Below the pieces are notes generated by a model. The model worked only from the letters and a program-made list of their open reading frames with translations, was not told where the DNA came from and searched no databases. A DNA stretch of 64,000 nt from Thiomonas sp. FB-Cd (lineage in GTDB: Bacteria > Pseudomonadota > Gammaproteobacteria > Burkholderiales > Burkholderiaceae_C). Location of the stretch: the NCBI RefSeq assembly GCF_000733775.1, contig NZ_JPOE01000002.1, forward strand, positions 1,364,001 to 1,428,000. Reading direction: 5' to 3'. Position numbers and translations under genes: made by a program. Positions 45,847-54,991 of this stretch are shown here, one piece after another; position 1 is the stretch's first letter; every line of letters begins with the position of its first letter.

Positions 45847-47651
45847 GCCTTCGCTCCTTCGGCTTGCGCGTCGTCTGCATCGTCGACGCCGCCAAGATAG
45901 GCCTCGATCACTGCGGGGTTGCGGCGAACCTCGGCGGGTGTGCCCTCGGCGATTTTCTCGCCGAAATCCATCACGACCACACGGTCGGCGAGGCCCATGA
46001 TGAAGTCCAGATCGTGTTCGACCAAGAGGATGGCCAGCCCCTCATCGCGCAGGCGCTCGAGCAGCGTGGCCAGTTCACGCTTTTCCAGGTAGCGCAGGCC
46101 AGCTGCGGGCTCATCGAGCAGCAGAAGGCAGGGGTCGGCCGCCAGCGCCCGGGCGATCTCCACCACCCGTTGCGACCCCAGCGGCAGGCTGCCTGCGAGC
46201 ACCTGCGCCTGCGCGCGCAAGCCGCAGCGCTCCAGGGCATCGTGGGCGGTTGCCCGAATGTGCAGTTCCTGTGCCCGATCCAGCCGCCAGGCGGAGGCGA
46301 CGAAGCTGTGCTTACCCCGGAGGTGCGCGCCCAGCGCCACGTTGTCGGCCACGCTCATGCGCGGCAGCAGCCGCACATGCTGAAAGGTGCGGCTCATACC
46401 CATCTGCGCCACGCGGCGCGAATCACAATGCTCCACGGGCCTGCCGAGGAAGCGGATGCTGCCTGCGCTGGGCGGGCTCACTGCCGAGATGCAGTTGAAC
46501 AGCGTGCTCTTGCCAGCCCCGTTGGGGCCGATCAGCGCCAGCACCTCGCCTGCATGCACCTCGAACGAGATGGCGTTGTTGGCCACCAGACCGCCAAAGC
46601 GCTTGGTCACGGCGTCAAGCTGAAGGATGGCATCGCCCTTGTTCGGCTTGGGCCGCGCCTCCAGCGCCGTCACTCCAACGCTCGCGCTGGTGCCGGGCGC
46701 CAACTCGCGGCGCTGCCATACGCGGCACAGGTGCGGCCACAGCCCTTCAGGCGCGCGCTGCAGGATCACGATCATCAGCGCCCCGAACACGATGCCCTCG
46801 AAGCTGCCGCTGCGCCCCAGCAGTGCCGGCAGGTGGCTGTGCAGCCATTCGCGCGGCAAGGCGTAGAGGAAGCTGCCGGCCACTCCGCCCCATAGCTCGC
46901 CAATGCCGCCCACCACGCCCATGAACAGGTACTCGATGCCCTGCTGCAGCGAGAACGGCGTCGGGTTCACGAAGCGCTGCATGCAAGCGTAGATCCAGCC
47001 CGCCACGCAGGCGTACTGCGCAGCCAGTACAAACAAGATGGTCTTGAATCGCGTGGTGTTCACGCCCATGGATTCCGCCATGAGCGCCCCGCCCTTGAGG
47101 GCGCGCATGGCCCGCCCCTCGCGCGAGTCGAGCATGTTGTGCACCGTCCAGATGATGGCCAGCACCACGCCCCAGATCAGAATGTGAAACTGCCACGACG
47201 CCGTGAGCTTCCAGCCCAGCAGATTCAGCGGCGCGATGTCGGTGATGCCAGTCTGCCCTCCCAGGGTCTCGCTGTTGCCGAACAGCAGGTAGATGGCAAT
47301 GCCCCAGGCCAGCGTGGTCAGAGGCAGGTAGTGCCCGCTCATGCGCAGAGTCACCCAGCCGAGAAGCAGCGCCACCACGGTGGTGAGCACCAGCCCGGCG
47401 AGCAGGCTGGCCCACGGGCTCCAGTGCATGGCCGTGGTCAGCCACGCCGCCGAATAGGCGCCCATGCCGACGAAGGCCGCCTGCCCGAAGCTGGTCAGCC
47501 CCCCCACCCCGGTGAGCAGAACCAGGCCGAGCACGACGATGACGCTCAGGCCCACGTAGTTGAGCATCAGCAGGGAATAGCCCTGCAAGACGAACGGCGC
47601 CGCGCACAGCGCTGCGATAAAGGCGATCAAGGGAAGCCGATGCAGCATCAC
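45843..47651 (-). CDS. Fused LivM-LivG: ABC permease plus ATP-binding protein, importer 2
   Basis: A 602-residue fusion. Residues 1 to about 310 are a LivM permease ([41 protein letters not shown]; many helices). After a linker near residues 320-345, residues about 346-600 are a LivG ATPase: Walker [17 protein letters not shown], signature position [15 protein letters not shown], Walker [12 protein letters not shown], switch ILLVEHDLD. Such fusions occur in some proteobacterial HAAT importers. In importer 1 of the same window the two functions are separate genes. The ATGA overlaps on both sides show translational coupling. Confidence 0.94.
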   Translation of the reverse strand: MMLHRLPLIAFIAALCAAPFVLQGYSLLMLNYVGLSVIVVLGLVLLTGVGGLTSFGQAAFVGMGAYSAAWLTTAMHWSPWASLLAGLVLTTVVALLLGWVTLRMSGHYLPLTTLAWGIAIYLLFGNSETLGGQTGITDIAPLNLLGWKLTASWQFHILIWGVVLAIIWTVHNMLDSREGRAMRALKGGALMAESMGVNTTRFKTILFVLAAQYACVAGWIYACMQRFVNPTPFSLQQGIEYLFMGVVGGIGELWGGVAGSFLYALPREWLHSHLPALLGRSGSFEGIVFGALMIVILQRAPEGLWPHLCRVWQRRELAPGTSASVGVTALEARPKPNKGDAILQLDAVTKRFGGLVANNAISFEVHAGEVLALIGPNGAGKSTLFNCISAVSPPSAGSIRFLGRPVEHCDSRRVAQMGMSRTFQHVRLLPRMSVADNVALGAHLRGKHSFVASAWRLDRAQELHIRATAHDALERCGLRAQAQVLAGSLPLGSQRVVEIARALAADPCLLLLDEPAAGLRYLEKRELATLLERLRDEGLAILLVEHDLDFIMGLADRVVVMDFGEKIAEGTPAEVRRNPAVIEAYLGGVDDADDAQAEGAKA

Positions 47652-48688
47652 GACTCCTCCTCCTCATGATGGGCGCTGGCCAACGAGCGCCACAGCAGCA
47701 CCGGGATGATGAGCAGGAACACGATCACGTCCTTGTAGGCGCTGGCCCAGAAGGAGGCAAAGGACTCGGTGAGTCCCACGATCAACGCGCCGATGGCTGC
47801 CAGCGGGTAGCTCGACAAGCCGCCGATGATGGCGGCGACGAAACCCTTGAGGCCGATGACGAAGCCGGCGTCGTAGTCGATCACCGTGGTTGTGGCCACG
47901 AGGATGCCTGACCACGCGCCCATTGCAGCAGCCAGCAGGAAAGCGGCCCGGCCCGCGAAGGCCGGTGAGATGCCCATGAGCTGCGCCCCGGTACGGCTCA
48001 CCGCAGTGGCGCGCAGGGCCTTGCCATACAGCGTGTAGCGGAAGAACACAAACAGGGCCAGCAGGAGCACAAGGCTGGTGCCAATGATCCACAGGCTCTG
48101 CAGGCCCACGGGCATGCCGCCGAGCTGGAAGTTGCCATCGGTGAAGGCCGGCAGCTGAGAGCCCTCCGGTCCGAACAGCAGCAGGCCCAAGCTGCTGAGG
48201 ACCATGTGCAGCGCCACGGACAGCAGCAGCAGGGTGAGCACCGAGGCCCGCGCCGCCGGTGCGTACACCACGCGGTAGAGCAGCGGCCCGAAGGCAGCGC
48301 TCATCAGCAGGGTCAGGACGATCTGCAGCGGATAGGAAAGCGTCGCCAGCGGCAGGGTGTACACCGCCACCAGCACCATGCCCGCGGGAAGCAGATTCAC
48401 CGCGGCCACCCGCACCAGGCGGTGCGCCTGCCCGGCACGCACTGCAGTGATGCCATCCAGCACAAAGGCAACGGCACCGAGGCCAACCAACAGCCAGGCC
48501 AGCAGCGGCGGCTGCCCGTTGCGGATGGCCACCAGGCTCAGTGCGGCGAAGGTCATGATCTCGCCTTGCGGAATGAAGATCACCCGTGTCACGGCGAACA
48601 CCAGCACCAGGGCGAAAGCCAGCAGCGCGTAGATCGCTGCCAGCGTCACTCCGTTCTGGCCAAGGTACAGCGCAATGTCAAAAGTCAT
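47648..48688 (-). CDS. Branched-chain-type ABC transporter permease (LivH), importer 2
   Basis: Inner-membrane permease of 346 residues. It has LivH marks: AIYALLAFALVLVFAVTRVIFIPQGEIMTFAAL near the N-terminus and the GAQLMGISPAFAGRAAFLLAAAMGAWSGIL segment near 240, plus a TVIDYDAGFVIGLKGFVAAIIGG motif. It is longer than importer 1 LivH. The start is the ATG at 48688 (MTFDIALYLGQNG); eleven further upstream codons in frame lack homology. The end overlaps the LivM-LivG start by an ATGA at 47648-47651. Confidence 0.92.
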   Translation of the reverse strand: MTFDIALYLGQNGVTLAAIYALLAFALVLVFAVTRVIFIPQGEIMTFAALSLVAIRNGQPPLLAWLLVGLGAVAFVLDGITAVRAGQAHRLVRVAAVNLLPAGMVLVAVYTLPLATLSYPLQIVLTLLMSAAFGPLLYRVVYAPAARASVLTLLLLSVALHMVLSSLGLLLFGPEGSQLPAFTDGNFQLGGMPVGLQSLWIIGTSLVLLLALFVFFRYTLYGKALRATAVSRTGAQLMGISPAFAGRAAFLLAAAMGAWSGILVATTTVIDYDAGFVIGLKGFVAAIIGGLSSYPLAAIGALIVGLTESFASFWASAYKDVIVFLLIIPVLLWRSLASAHHEEEES

Positions 48689-48766
48689 GGGAGCAGCCGG
48701 GGAGCAGCGATCGAGCGGCACCGCGGCGGCCGACTGCCGGCCGCCGCTGCGATGCCGTGGAGAAAA

Positions 48767-49906
48767 TTACTTGACGAGCTTCCAGGCCCCATTCTCAATG
48801 CGAACCATCACGACGGCGCGGGCATCCAGGCCGTTGTGGTCGGTTGCAGACATGGTGTAGATGCCGTCGGCCCCCGGAACGTCCTTCAGCCCTTCGAGCG
48901 CGTCACGCAACGCGGCACGGAAGGCGGTCTTGTCGGCCGGCTTGGCCACCTTCAGCGCCACCGGCAGCGCGTGCTCCAACAGCACCCCGCTGTCCCAGGC
49001 GTTGACGGTGAACTGCGAGACGGTGTTGCCGTAGGCCTTCTCGAAGATCTGGTCCATCCGCACCGCAGCCGCCTTGAAAGGCGTGGACTGCGGCAGCTGC
49101 GAAGCCACGAGGCCCGGCGCCACCGGCAGCAGCGTGCCGTTGCAGTCCGCACCACAGACACGCAGGAAGTCGGGATTGGCCACGCCGTGCGTCTGATAGA
49201 TTTGCCCCTTGAAGCCGACCTGCTTGAGCGCGCGAGCCGGCAGCGCCGCTGGCGTACCGGACGCGGCGACAAGAACTGCCTGCGGTTTGGCTGCAAGGAT
49301 GTGCAGGGCCTGCCCGGTCACCGACGTTGCGGTGCGGGCATAACTCTCCTTGTCGACAACATCGATGCCATTGGACTTGGCATCGGCCGAGAAGGCCTTC
49401 CACCACCCTTCTCCGTAGGCGTCGCTGAAGCCGATGAAGGCCACCTTCTTGTAGCCCTGCTTGAGCATGTTTTCCACCACGGCATGGGCCATCAAGGCAT
49501 TGCTCTGCGGCGCACTGAACACCCACCGAGTCTTGTCGGTGACCGGGTTGGAGATGCTGGGCACGATGGCAATGTCGGGCACTCGCTTCTCCGCCACCAC
49601 GTCGATGATCGCCAGCGCGTTGGGCGTGATGCTCGGCCCAAGGATCACATCGACATGATCCTGCTCGATGAGCTGGCGCGCATCCTTGACGGCAGTCGTC
49701 GGATCGGAGCCGTCATCGAGAATGGTGTAGGTGATGGCCTGGCCATCGATCGTCTTGGGGAACAGCTCGACGGTCTTTTTCTCGGGAATACCCAGCGAGG
49801 CTGCCGGGCCGGTCAGCGAAAGAATCACGCCGACGTGGACCTGGGCCATCGCCGGAACGGCGGTGAGCAGCGCAGCGGCGAGTACGCCGGTCTTTAAAGC
49901 CTTCAT
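48767..49906 (-). CDS. Branched-chain-type ABC transporter substrate-binding protein (LivK), importer 2
   Basis: Periplasmic receptor of 379 residues. The signal peptide MKALKTGVLAAALLTAVPAMA is followed by VHVGVILSLTGPAASLGIPEKKTVELFP. The type I binding fold shows in VILGPSITPNALAIIDVVAEKR and KKVAFIGFSDAYGEGWWKA. AAGGAG precedes the ATG at 49906. It follows the acyl-CoA dehydrogenase gene by 38 bases and is followed by its permeases. Ligand unknown; the operon suggests an aryl-alkanoic acid. Confidence 0.93.
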   Translation of the reverse strand: MKALKTGVLAAALLTAVPAMAQVHVGVILSLTGPAASLGIPEKKTVELFPKTIDGQAITYTILDDGSDPTTAVKDARQLIEQDHVDVILGPSITPNALAIIDVVAEKRVPDIAIVPSISNPVTDKTRWVFSAPQSNALMAHAVVENMLKQGYKKVAFIGFSDAYGEGWWKAFSADAKSNGIDVVDKESYARTATSVTGQALHILAAKPQAVLVAASGTPAALPARALKQVGFKGQIYQTHGVANPDFLRVCGADCNGTLLPVAPGLVASQLPQSTPFKAAAVRMDQIFEKAYGNTVSQFTVNAWDSGVLLEHALPVALKVAKPADKTAFRAALRDALEGLKDVPGADGIYTMSATDHNGLDARAVVMVRIENGAWKLVK

Positions 49907-49944
49907 GCAGTTGTCTCCTTGTCTTCGAACGCAAACGCGGCGCC

Positions 49945-51711
49945 TCAGCGCGCCGACTCCAATTCGGGCAGGGCAAGCGCCCTGCCCGCGATCCGATCCC
50001 AATGGAGGGCGGCCTGCGGCAGCAGCCACTCCACCCCGTAACGCATGCGCGCCAGCTTAGCGTCGGCCCACGCGGCGTCGTGAGAGCGCACCCGCAGGGC
50101 GGCCCGCGCGCTCGCCGTGAAGGCCCAGGCGTTGAGCAGCCACCACAGCCCGTCCATCGCATCCTGCGCCAGGCTCAGCACAGCTTCGGCATCCTGCCGT
50201 TGCAGCAGCGCCGCCACGCCTTTGGCGGCCGCGTCACAGTGCGCAGCGAGCGCCGACGCGAAGGCTTGCAGGCCCGGCGTTGCGCCGCAGCTCTGCACCT
50301 CGGTGCGACATTCATCCAGCAAGGCCTCGAACGCCGCGCCCCCGTCGGCCAGCAGTTTGCGCTGCACCAGATCGATGGCCTGGATTTCGTTGGTGCCCTC
50401 GTAGATCATGGCGATGCGTGCATCGCGCAGGGTCTGCTCGATGCCGTATTCGTGCACATAGCCGTAGCCGCCGAACACCTGAAGCGCCGAACTCGCCCCT
50501 TCGAAGCCCAGTCGGGTGAGCTGCGCCTTGAGCAGTGGGGTCAGCAGGCCGGCCCGCGCATTGGCTGCATTGCGGGTGTCGGCGTCAGGATGGTGCGCGG
50601 CCAGATCCAGCGCCAGGGCCGCGCGCGCGGCGATCACGCGCCCTGCCTCGACCTGCGCCTGCAGGCGCAGCAAAACATGGCGCATGGCCGGATGCAGGGC
50701 GATGGGATCGGCCCCCGTCGTGGCGCCTTCGGGGCGCCGCGGCGCACGCAGTTGGTGCCGCTCCTGCGCATAACGCAGCGCGTTCTGCGCAGCCATCTCG
50801 GCGTGGCCCAGCCCCTGCAGGGCCACATGCAGGCGCGCCGAGTTCATCATCACGAACATTGCCGCCAGCCCCCTGCCCGGCTCGCCCACCAGCCACCCCG
50901 TGGCGCCGTCGTAGCGCATTGCGCAGGTCGCGCTGCCCTTGATGCCCATCTTCTTTTCGATGCCATCGCAATGCATGGCGTTGCGGCTGCCATCTGAAAG
51001 CACCTGCGGCACCAGCGCCAGCGACAGCCCGCGTGTGCCTGCTGCCGCATGGGGCAAGCGGCAAAGCACGAGATGAACAATGTTGGGCGTGAGGTCGTGC
51101 GCGCCGCCAGAGATGAAGATCTTGTTGCCGCTCACCCGCAGGCTGCCGTCAGCCTGCGGCTCGGCGCGGGTGCGCACCTGGCCGAGGTCGCTGCCGGCCT
51201 GCGGCTCCGTCAGTGCCATGGCGGCGAGCCACTCGCCGCTGACCAGCTTTGGCAGATAGCGCTGCTGCAGCTCGGCACTGCCGTGTGCAGCCAAGGTTTC
51301 GACCGCGCCGTGCAGCAAGTCGGGGTACATGGTCCAGGCATGGTTGCATGCGTCGAGCATCTCGCGTATGGCGCCGTCCACCAGCAGCGGCAACCCCTGA
51401 CCGCCCCACTGCGGCTCGGCGGCCAGCGCGGGCCAGCCAGCGTTGACAAAGGCCTGGTATGCGGCGGCGAAACCAGGCGGCGTGGCCACGCGGCCATCGG
51501 CCTGCAGCTGGCAGCCGGACGAGTCGCCGGGGCCGTTCAGCGGCTGCAGCTGCTGGCTGGCGAAGCGCGCGGCCTGCTCCAGCACGGTGGAGACGGTCTC
51601 GATGTCCAGATCGGCATGCGCAGGGCAGCCGGCCCAGGACGCGGGCGCCTCGAGGACGTCGGCCATGACAAATCGCATGTCGCGCAGGGGCGCGTGGTAG
51701 GACCAACTCAT
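49945..51711 (-). CDS. Acyl-CoA dehydrogenase (DmdC-like, about 590 residues)
   Basis: FAD enzyme that introduces the alpha-beta double bond into an acyl-CoA. The protein is longer than classical acyl-CoA dehydrogenases and resembles the 3-methylmercaptopropionyl-CoA dehydrogenase subgroup. Motifs: ALTEPQAGSDLGQVRTRA near residue 155, KIFISGGAHDLTPNIVHLVL near 190, FGGYGYVHEYGIEQTLRDARI near 425, and IYEGTNEIQAIDL with the predicted catalytic Glu near 448. The start is the ATG at 51711, or a GTG at 51717 that overlaps the SDR stop. It should act on the aryl-propanoyl-CoA made by the ligase at 54988. Confidence 0.92.
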   Translation of the reverse strand: MSWSYHAPLRDMRFVMADVLEAPASWAGCPAHADLDIETVSTVLEQAARFASQQLQPLNGPGDSSGCQLQADGRVATPPGFAAAYQAFVNAGWPALAAEPQWGGQGLPLLVDGAIREMLDACNHAWTMYPDLLHGAVETLAAHGSAELQQRYLPKLVSGEWLAAMALTEPQAGSDLGQVRTRAEPQADGSLRVSGNKIFISGGAHDLTPNIVHLVLCRLPHAAAGTRGLSLALVPQVLSDGSRNAMHCDGIEKKMGIKGSATCAMRYDGATGWLVGEPGRGLAAMFVMMNSARLHVALQGLGHAEMAAQNALRYAQERHQLRAPRRPEGATTGADPIALHPAMRHVLLRLQAQVEAGRVIAARAALALDLAAHHPDADTRNAANARAGLLTPLLKAQLTRLGFEGASSALQVFGGYGYVHEYGIEQTLRDARIAMIYEGTNEIQAIDLVQRKLLADGGAAFEALLDECRTEVQSCGATPGLQAFASALAAHCDAAAKGVAALLQRQDAEAVLSLAQDAMDGLWWLLNAWAFTASARAALRVRSHDAAWADAKLARMRYGVEWLLPQAALHWDRIAGRALALPELESAR

Positions 51712-51713
51712 GC

Positions 51714-52478
51714 TCACCTCGGCGCCATGCGCAGGCAGCCGTCGAGCCGCACGGTCTCGCCGTTGAGATAGCCGTTGCGCACGATGTGCAGAGCCAGCTC
51801 GGCAAATTCGCCAGGCTGCCCCAAGCGCTGCGGAAACGGTACGGAGGCGGCCAGCGCCTGTTGCACAGGCTCGGGCAGGGTCTGCATCAGGGGCGTGTCA
51901 AAGAGACCGGGAGCGATGGTCGCAACGCGGATGCCGTGAGTGGCCAAATCGCGCGCCAGCGGCAGGGTCATGGACACGACCCCGCCCTTCGATGCGGCGT
52001 AAGCCTCCTGGCCGATCTGCCCGTCGAAGGCGGCAACCGACGCCGTCATCACCAGCACGCCGCGCTCGCCGCTGTCCAGCGGCTGCAGCGCGGCCATGCG
52101 CGCCGCCGTCAGGCGCGCGACGTTGTAGCTGCCGATCAGGTTGACCCCCACGATGCGCTCGAAGGCTTCCAGCGGCGCGGGGCTGCCGTCCTTGCCGAGG
52201 ATCCGCTGCGCCCCGCCAATACCGGCCACGTGCAACACGATGCGGGCGGTGCCGTGCGCCTGCTCGACGCCATCCAGGGCTGCGGTGAGCGCCGCGCTGT
52301 CGGTCACGTCCGCCGCCAGGCCGACGCCGCCGATGGCCGCGGCGACGCGCCGGGCCTTGTCGGCATCCCGATCCAAAACGGCGACGTGAGCGCCCTGTGC
52401 GGCCAGCGCGCGAGCCACAGCTTCGCCCAAGCCTGAGGCGCCGCCTGTCACCAGCGCCGATTGTCCTTTGATCTGCAT
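51714..52478 (-). CDS. Short-chain dehydrogenase, likely 3-hydroxyacyl-CoA dehydrogenase (HSD10-like)
   Basis: NAD-dependent SDR of 254 residues. The cofactor motif TGGASGLGEAVARALAAQG is at residues 12-30, the Asp for NAD (VLDRDADKA) near 36, the VTASVAAFDGQIGQEAYAASKGG region gives the Ser-Tyr-Lys triad near 145-165, and the end has NGETVRLDGCLRM. The pattern is that of type 2 3-hydroxyacyl-CoA dehydrogenases (HSD17B10 family). Between the enoyl-CoA hydratase and thiolase activities of the same operon it supplies the oxidation of the beta-hydroxyacyl-CoA. Confidence 0.9.
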   Translation of the reverse strand: MQIKGQSALVTGGASGLGEAVARALAAQGAHVAVLDRDADKARRVAAAIGGVGLAADVTDSAALTAALDGVEQAHGTARIVLHVAGIGGAQRILGKDGSPAPLEAFERIVGVNLIGSYNVARLTAARMAALQPLDSGERGVLVMTASVAAFDGQIGQEAYAASKGGVVSMTLPLARDLATHGIRVATIAPGLFDTPLMQTLPEPVQQALAASVPFPQRLGQPGEFAELALHIVRNGYLNGETVRLDGCLRMAPR

Positions 52479-52497
52479 GGTCTTGGTCTCCGTCGCT

Positions 52498-52932
52498 TCA
52501 GGAACACATCGCGCGGATGTCTTCGGGAATGGGAATGGCGCGGATGCGCTCGGGGTCGTGCGGATCGCGCATCACGAAGGCGCGGGTTTCGGTGCCTTCG
52601 CAAAGCGTCACGCCATCCCGACGGATCACGTGGCGGTGGCGGAAGGACTTGGCCGCCCAGTGCTCGATGACGGTTTCGATCTCCAGCGTCTCGCCGTAGG
52701 TGGCCGGCTTCATGAAACGCGTGTGGATCTCCAAAAGCGGCGTGCCGACGATGCCGCGGCTGCGCTCCAGCACCCGCCAGGGCGGCAACCCGCAGGCCTT
52801 GAAGTAGGCCAGCGAGGCCTGATCCATCCAGCGCAGGAAGTTGGGGAAAAACACGATTCCTGCGGGATCGCAGTCGCCGAACTGCACGTCCACCCGGTAC
52901 AAGCGCGGAGTGCCGGTTGTGGGTTCGTTCAT
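52498..52932 (-). CDS. 4HBT-family acyl-CoA thioesterase
   Basis: Hot-dog-fold thioesterase of 144 residues. The catalytic motif VQFGDCDPAGIVFFPNFLRWMDQAS around residue 15-40 contains the conserved Asp of the 4-hydroxybenzoyl-CoA thioesterase group. It overlaps the thiolase start by 4 bases and leads into the SDR gene after 19 bases. In this operon it would release the free aryl acid, proposed here as 3-hydroxybenzoate, from its CoA ester, making it available to the 3-hydroxybenzoate 6-monooxygenase. Confidence 0.92.
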   Translation of the reverse strand: MNEPTTGTPRLYRVDVQFGDCDPAGIVFFPNFLRWMDQASLAYFKACGLPPWRVLERSRGIVGTPLLEIHTRFMKPATYGETLEIETVIEHWAAKSFRHRHVIRRDGVTLCEGTETRAFVMRDPHDPERIRAIPIPEDIRAMCS

Positions 52933-54173
52933 GCGCCGGCCTCCACGTTCTCCACGAGCAGCGCGATGCCCTGCCCGCCGCCAATGCAGGCTGAGGCGAT
53001 GCCCCAGCGCGCACCGATGTGGCGCAGTTGCCGCGCGACGGTCAGGGTCAGCCGCACCCCCGTGGCCGCCAGCGGGTGGCCCAGTGCGATGGCGCCTCCG
53101 TGCACGTTCAGTCGTTCGATGTCCAGGCCCAGATCCTTCGCCACCGCCAGCGTCTGCGCGCCCTGCGCCTCGTTGATCTCAAAGCGGGAGATGGCGTCGA
53201 GCGCCAACCCCGTGCGCTGCAGCAACAGGCGAATGGCCGGAGCCGGACCGATGCCCATGATCTCCGGAGGCACCCCAGCCACCGCCGCAGCGGCGATGCG
53301 CGCCAGCGGTGGCCGGCCGTAGCGCTTGAGCGCTGCGGCATTGCCCACCAGGGCCGCCGCGGCCGCATCGGTCAGCGCCGAGCTGTTGCCCCCTGTCTGC
53401 ACACCGCCCGGATAGACGCTGCGCAATCCCGCAAGCACCTCCGGGGAGGTCGCACGCGGATGGGTGTCGCGGTCAGCCGCCTTCACCTTGCCGCTCAGGC
53501 GGATGCCGCGCGGCTTGTAGCCGTCCAGTTCAAAGGTTTCGTTGTGCACCGGCACGATCTCGCCGTCAAACCAGCCGTCGGCCTGCGCCTGCACCGCACG
53601 GGCGAAGGAACGCGCGGCGAACGCATCCACCTCTTCGCGGGTGATGCCGTAGCGCTGGGCGAGGTTCTCAGCGGTCTGGATCATGGAGATGCCCGGCGCA
53701 ACATCGGTGAGCGCCTCCCACATGTAGTCCTTGAAGCCGACAGGCGCCCCGAGGCGGAATCCCCCGCGGTGGTCAAAGGCGGCGATGGGGTTGCGGGTCA
53801 TCGACTCGGCTCCGACCACCAGCACAAGATCGCGCCCGCCACCCAATTCCATGCCAGCCTGGCGGAACAGCTCGAACCCGGTGCCGCAAATGCGCTGCAC
53901 CATCATCGCGGGGCGGTCGACGGGCACGCCCGCATACAGCCCGATGTGCCGCGGCACATAGAACTGGTCGAAGCCGCCCGGGGCCATGTTGCCCGCCAGG
54001 GTCGTGTCCACCGACTCCGGCGACACGCCCGTGCGGGCAAACAATGCGCGCGCAGCCTTGATGCCCAGGTCGATCGGGTTGGCATCGGCAAAGGCCCCCA
54101 TGTAGTCCACCTGTGGCGTGCGCAGGCCGTCAAGCACATACGCGTCGTCGAATGCGTTGAACAGTCCACTCAT
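52929..54173 (-). CDS. Acetyl-CoA C-acyltransferase (thiolase)
   Basis: Thiolytic enzyme of 414 residues. The nucleophilic Cys is in MVQRICGTGFELFRQAG near residue 93, the His in NVHGGAIALGHPLAATGVR near 363, and the second Cys in SACIGGGQGIALLVEN near 393. The substrate pocket loops MGIGPAPAIRLLLQRTGL and NEAQGAQTLAVAKDLGL are typical. It splits a 3-oxoacyl-CoA into acetyl-CoA and a CoA ester two carbons shorter. Four-base overlaps with the neighbours on both sides show tight coupling. Confidence 0.94.
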   Translation of the reverse strand: MSGLFNAFDDAYVLDGLRTPQVDYMGAFADANPIDLGIKAARALFARTGVSPESVDTTLAGNMAPGGFDQFYVPRHIGLYAGVPVDRPAMMVQRICGTGFELFRQAGMELGGGRDLVLVVGAESMTRNPIAAFDHRGGFRLGAPVGFKDYMWEALTDVAPGISMIQTAENLAQRYGITREEVDAFAARSFARAVQAQADGWFDGEIVPVHNETFELDGYKPRGIRLSGKVKAADRDTHPRATSPEVLAGLRSVYPGGVQTGGNSSALTDAAAAALVGNAAALKRYGRPPLARIAAAAVAGVPPEIMGIGPAPAIRLLLQRTGLALDAISRFEINEAQGAQTLAVAKDLGLDIERLNVHGGAIALGHPLAATGVRLTLTVARQLRHIGARWGIASACIGGGQGIALLVENVEAGA

Positions 54174-54991
54174 TGTGCTTTCCCCACCTTGGCCGCGCGC
54201 TTGTCCAGGAAGGCGCGCACGCGCTCCTTCGCCCCTTCATCGCCCTGCGCAATGGACGAGATCAGCGACTCCATGAACAGTCCTTCGGTCGGTGGCAGCT
54301 CGGCGATGCGCGGCAACGCCTGCGTGACCGCATAGTTCGACAGCGGCGCATTGCCCGCGATGCGCTCGGCCAGTTCCACGGCCTTGGCCAGCCCCGCGCC
54401 TTCGTCCACCAGGTAGTTGGACAGGCCGCAGGACTGCCCTTCCTCTGCGTCGAACACCCGGCCGGTCAGCATCATGTCGGTCATGCGCGACACCCCGATC
54501 AGCCGCGGGATGCGCACCGATCCGCCGCCGCCGACGAAAATGCCGCGCTGGCCTTCGGGCAGCGCATAGAAGGCGCTACGCTCGGCGATGCGCAGGTGCG
54601 TGGCCGCGGCCAGTTCCAGCCCGCCGCCAACCACCGCGCCATGCAGGACCGACACCACCGGCACAGGACCGAACTGGATGGCGTCGAACGCTGCGTGCCA
54701 GGAGCGCGAATGCTGCATGCCCTCGACCACGTTGCGCTCGCTGACCTCCGACAGGTCAAGCCCTGCGCAGAAATGCCCGCCCTCGCCACTGATCACGGCC
54801 ACGCGCACGTCCGATGGCACATTGACAAACACTGTGTGCAACTGCGCCAGCAAGGCATCGCTCACCGAATTGCGCTTGGCCGGGCGGTTCAGCCGTACGT
54901 GCAAAAGCGCCCCGCGGCGCTCCACCCGTAGCAGGTCAAGGGTGGCGAACACGCCACCTGCGGGTTGAAAGTCTTTGAACATCGTCATCAT
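54170..54991 (-). CDS. Enoyl-CoA hydratase/isomerase family protein
   Basis: Crotonase-fold enzyme of 273 residues. Motifs: VRLNRPAKRNSVSDALLAQL near residue 33, GEGGHFCAGLDLSEV near 70 (oxyanion hole), LHGAVVGGGLELAAATHLRIA near 115 and FYALPEGQRGIFVGGGGSVRIPRLIG near 140. Unlike the hydroxycinnamoyl-CoA hydratase-lyase of ferulate pathways it is accompanied by a dehydrogenase and thiolase, so a beta-oxidation hydratase role is more likely. The start (MMTMFKD) overlaps the ligase stop by an ATGA at 54988-54991. Confidence 0.92.
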   Translation of the reverse strand: MMTMFKDFQPAGGVFATLDLLRVERRGALLHVRLNRPAKRNSVSDALLAQLHTVFVNVPSDVRVAVISGEGGHFCAGLDLSEVSERNVVEGMQHSRSWHAAFDAIQFGPVPVVSVLHGAVVGGGLELAAATHLRIAERSAFYALPEGQRGIFVGGGGSVRIPRLIGVSRMTDMMLTGRVFDAEEGQSCGLSNYLVDEGAGLAKAVELAERIAGNAPLSNYAVTQALPRIAELPPTEGLFMESLISSIAQGDEGAKERVRAFLDKRAAKVGKAQ

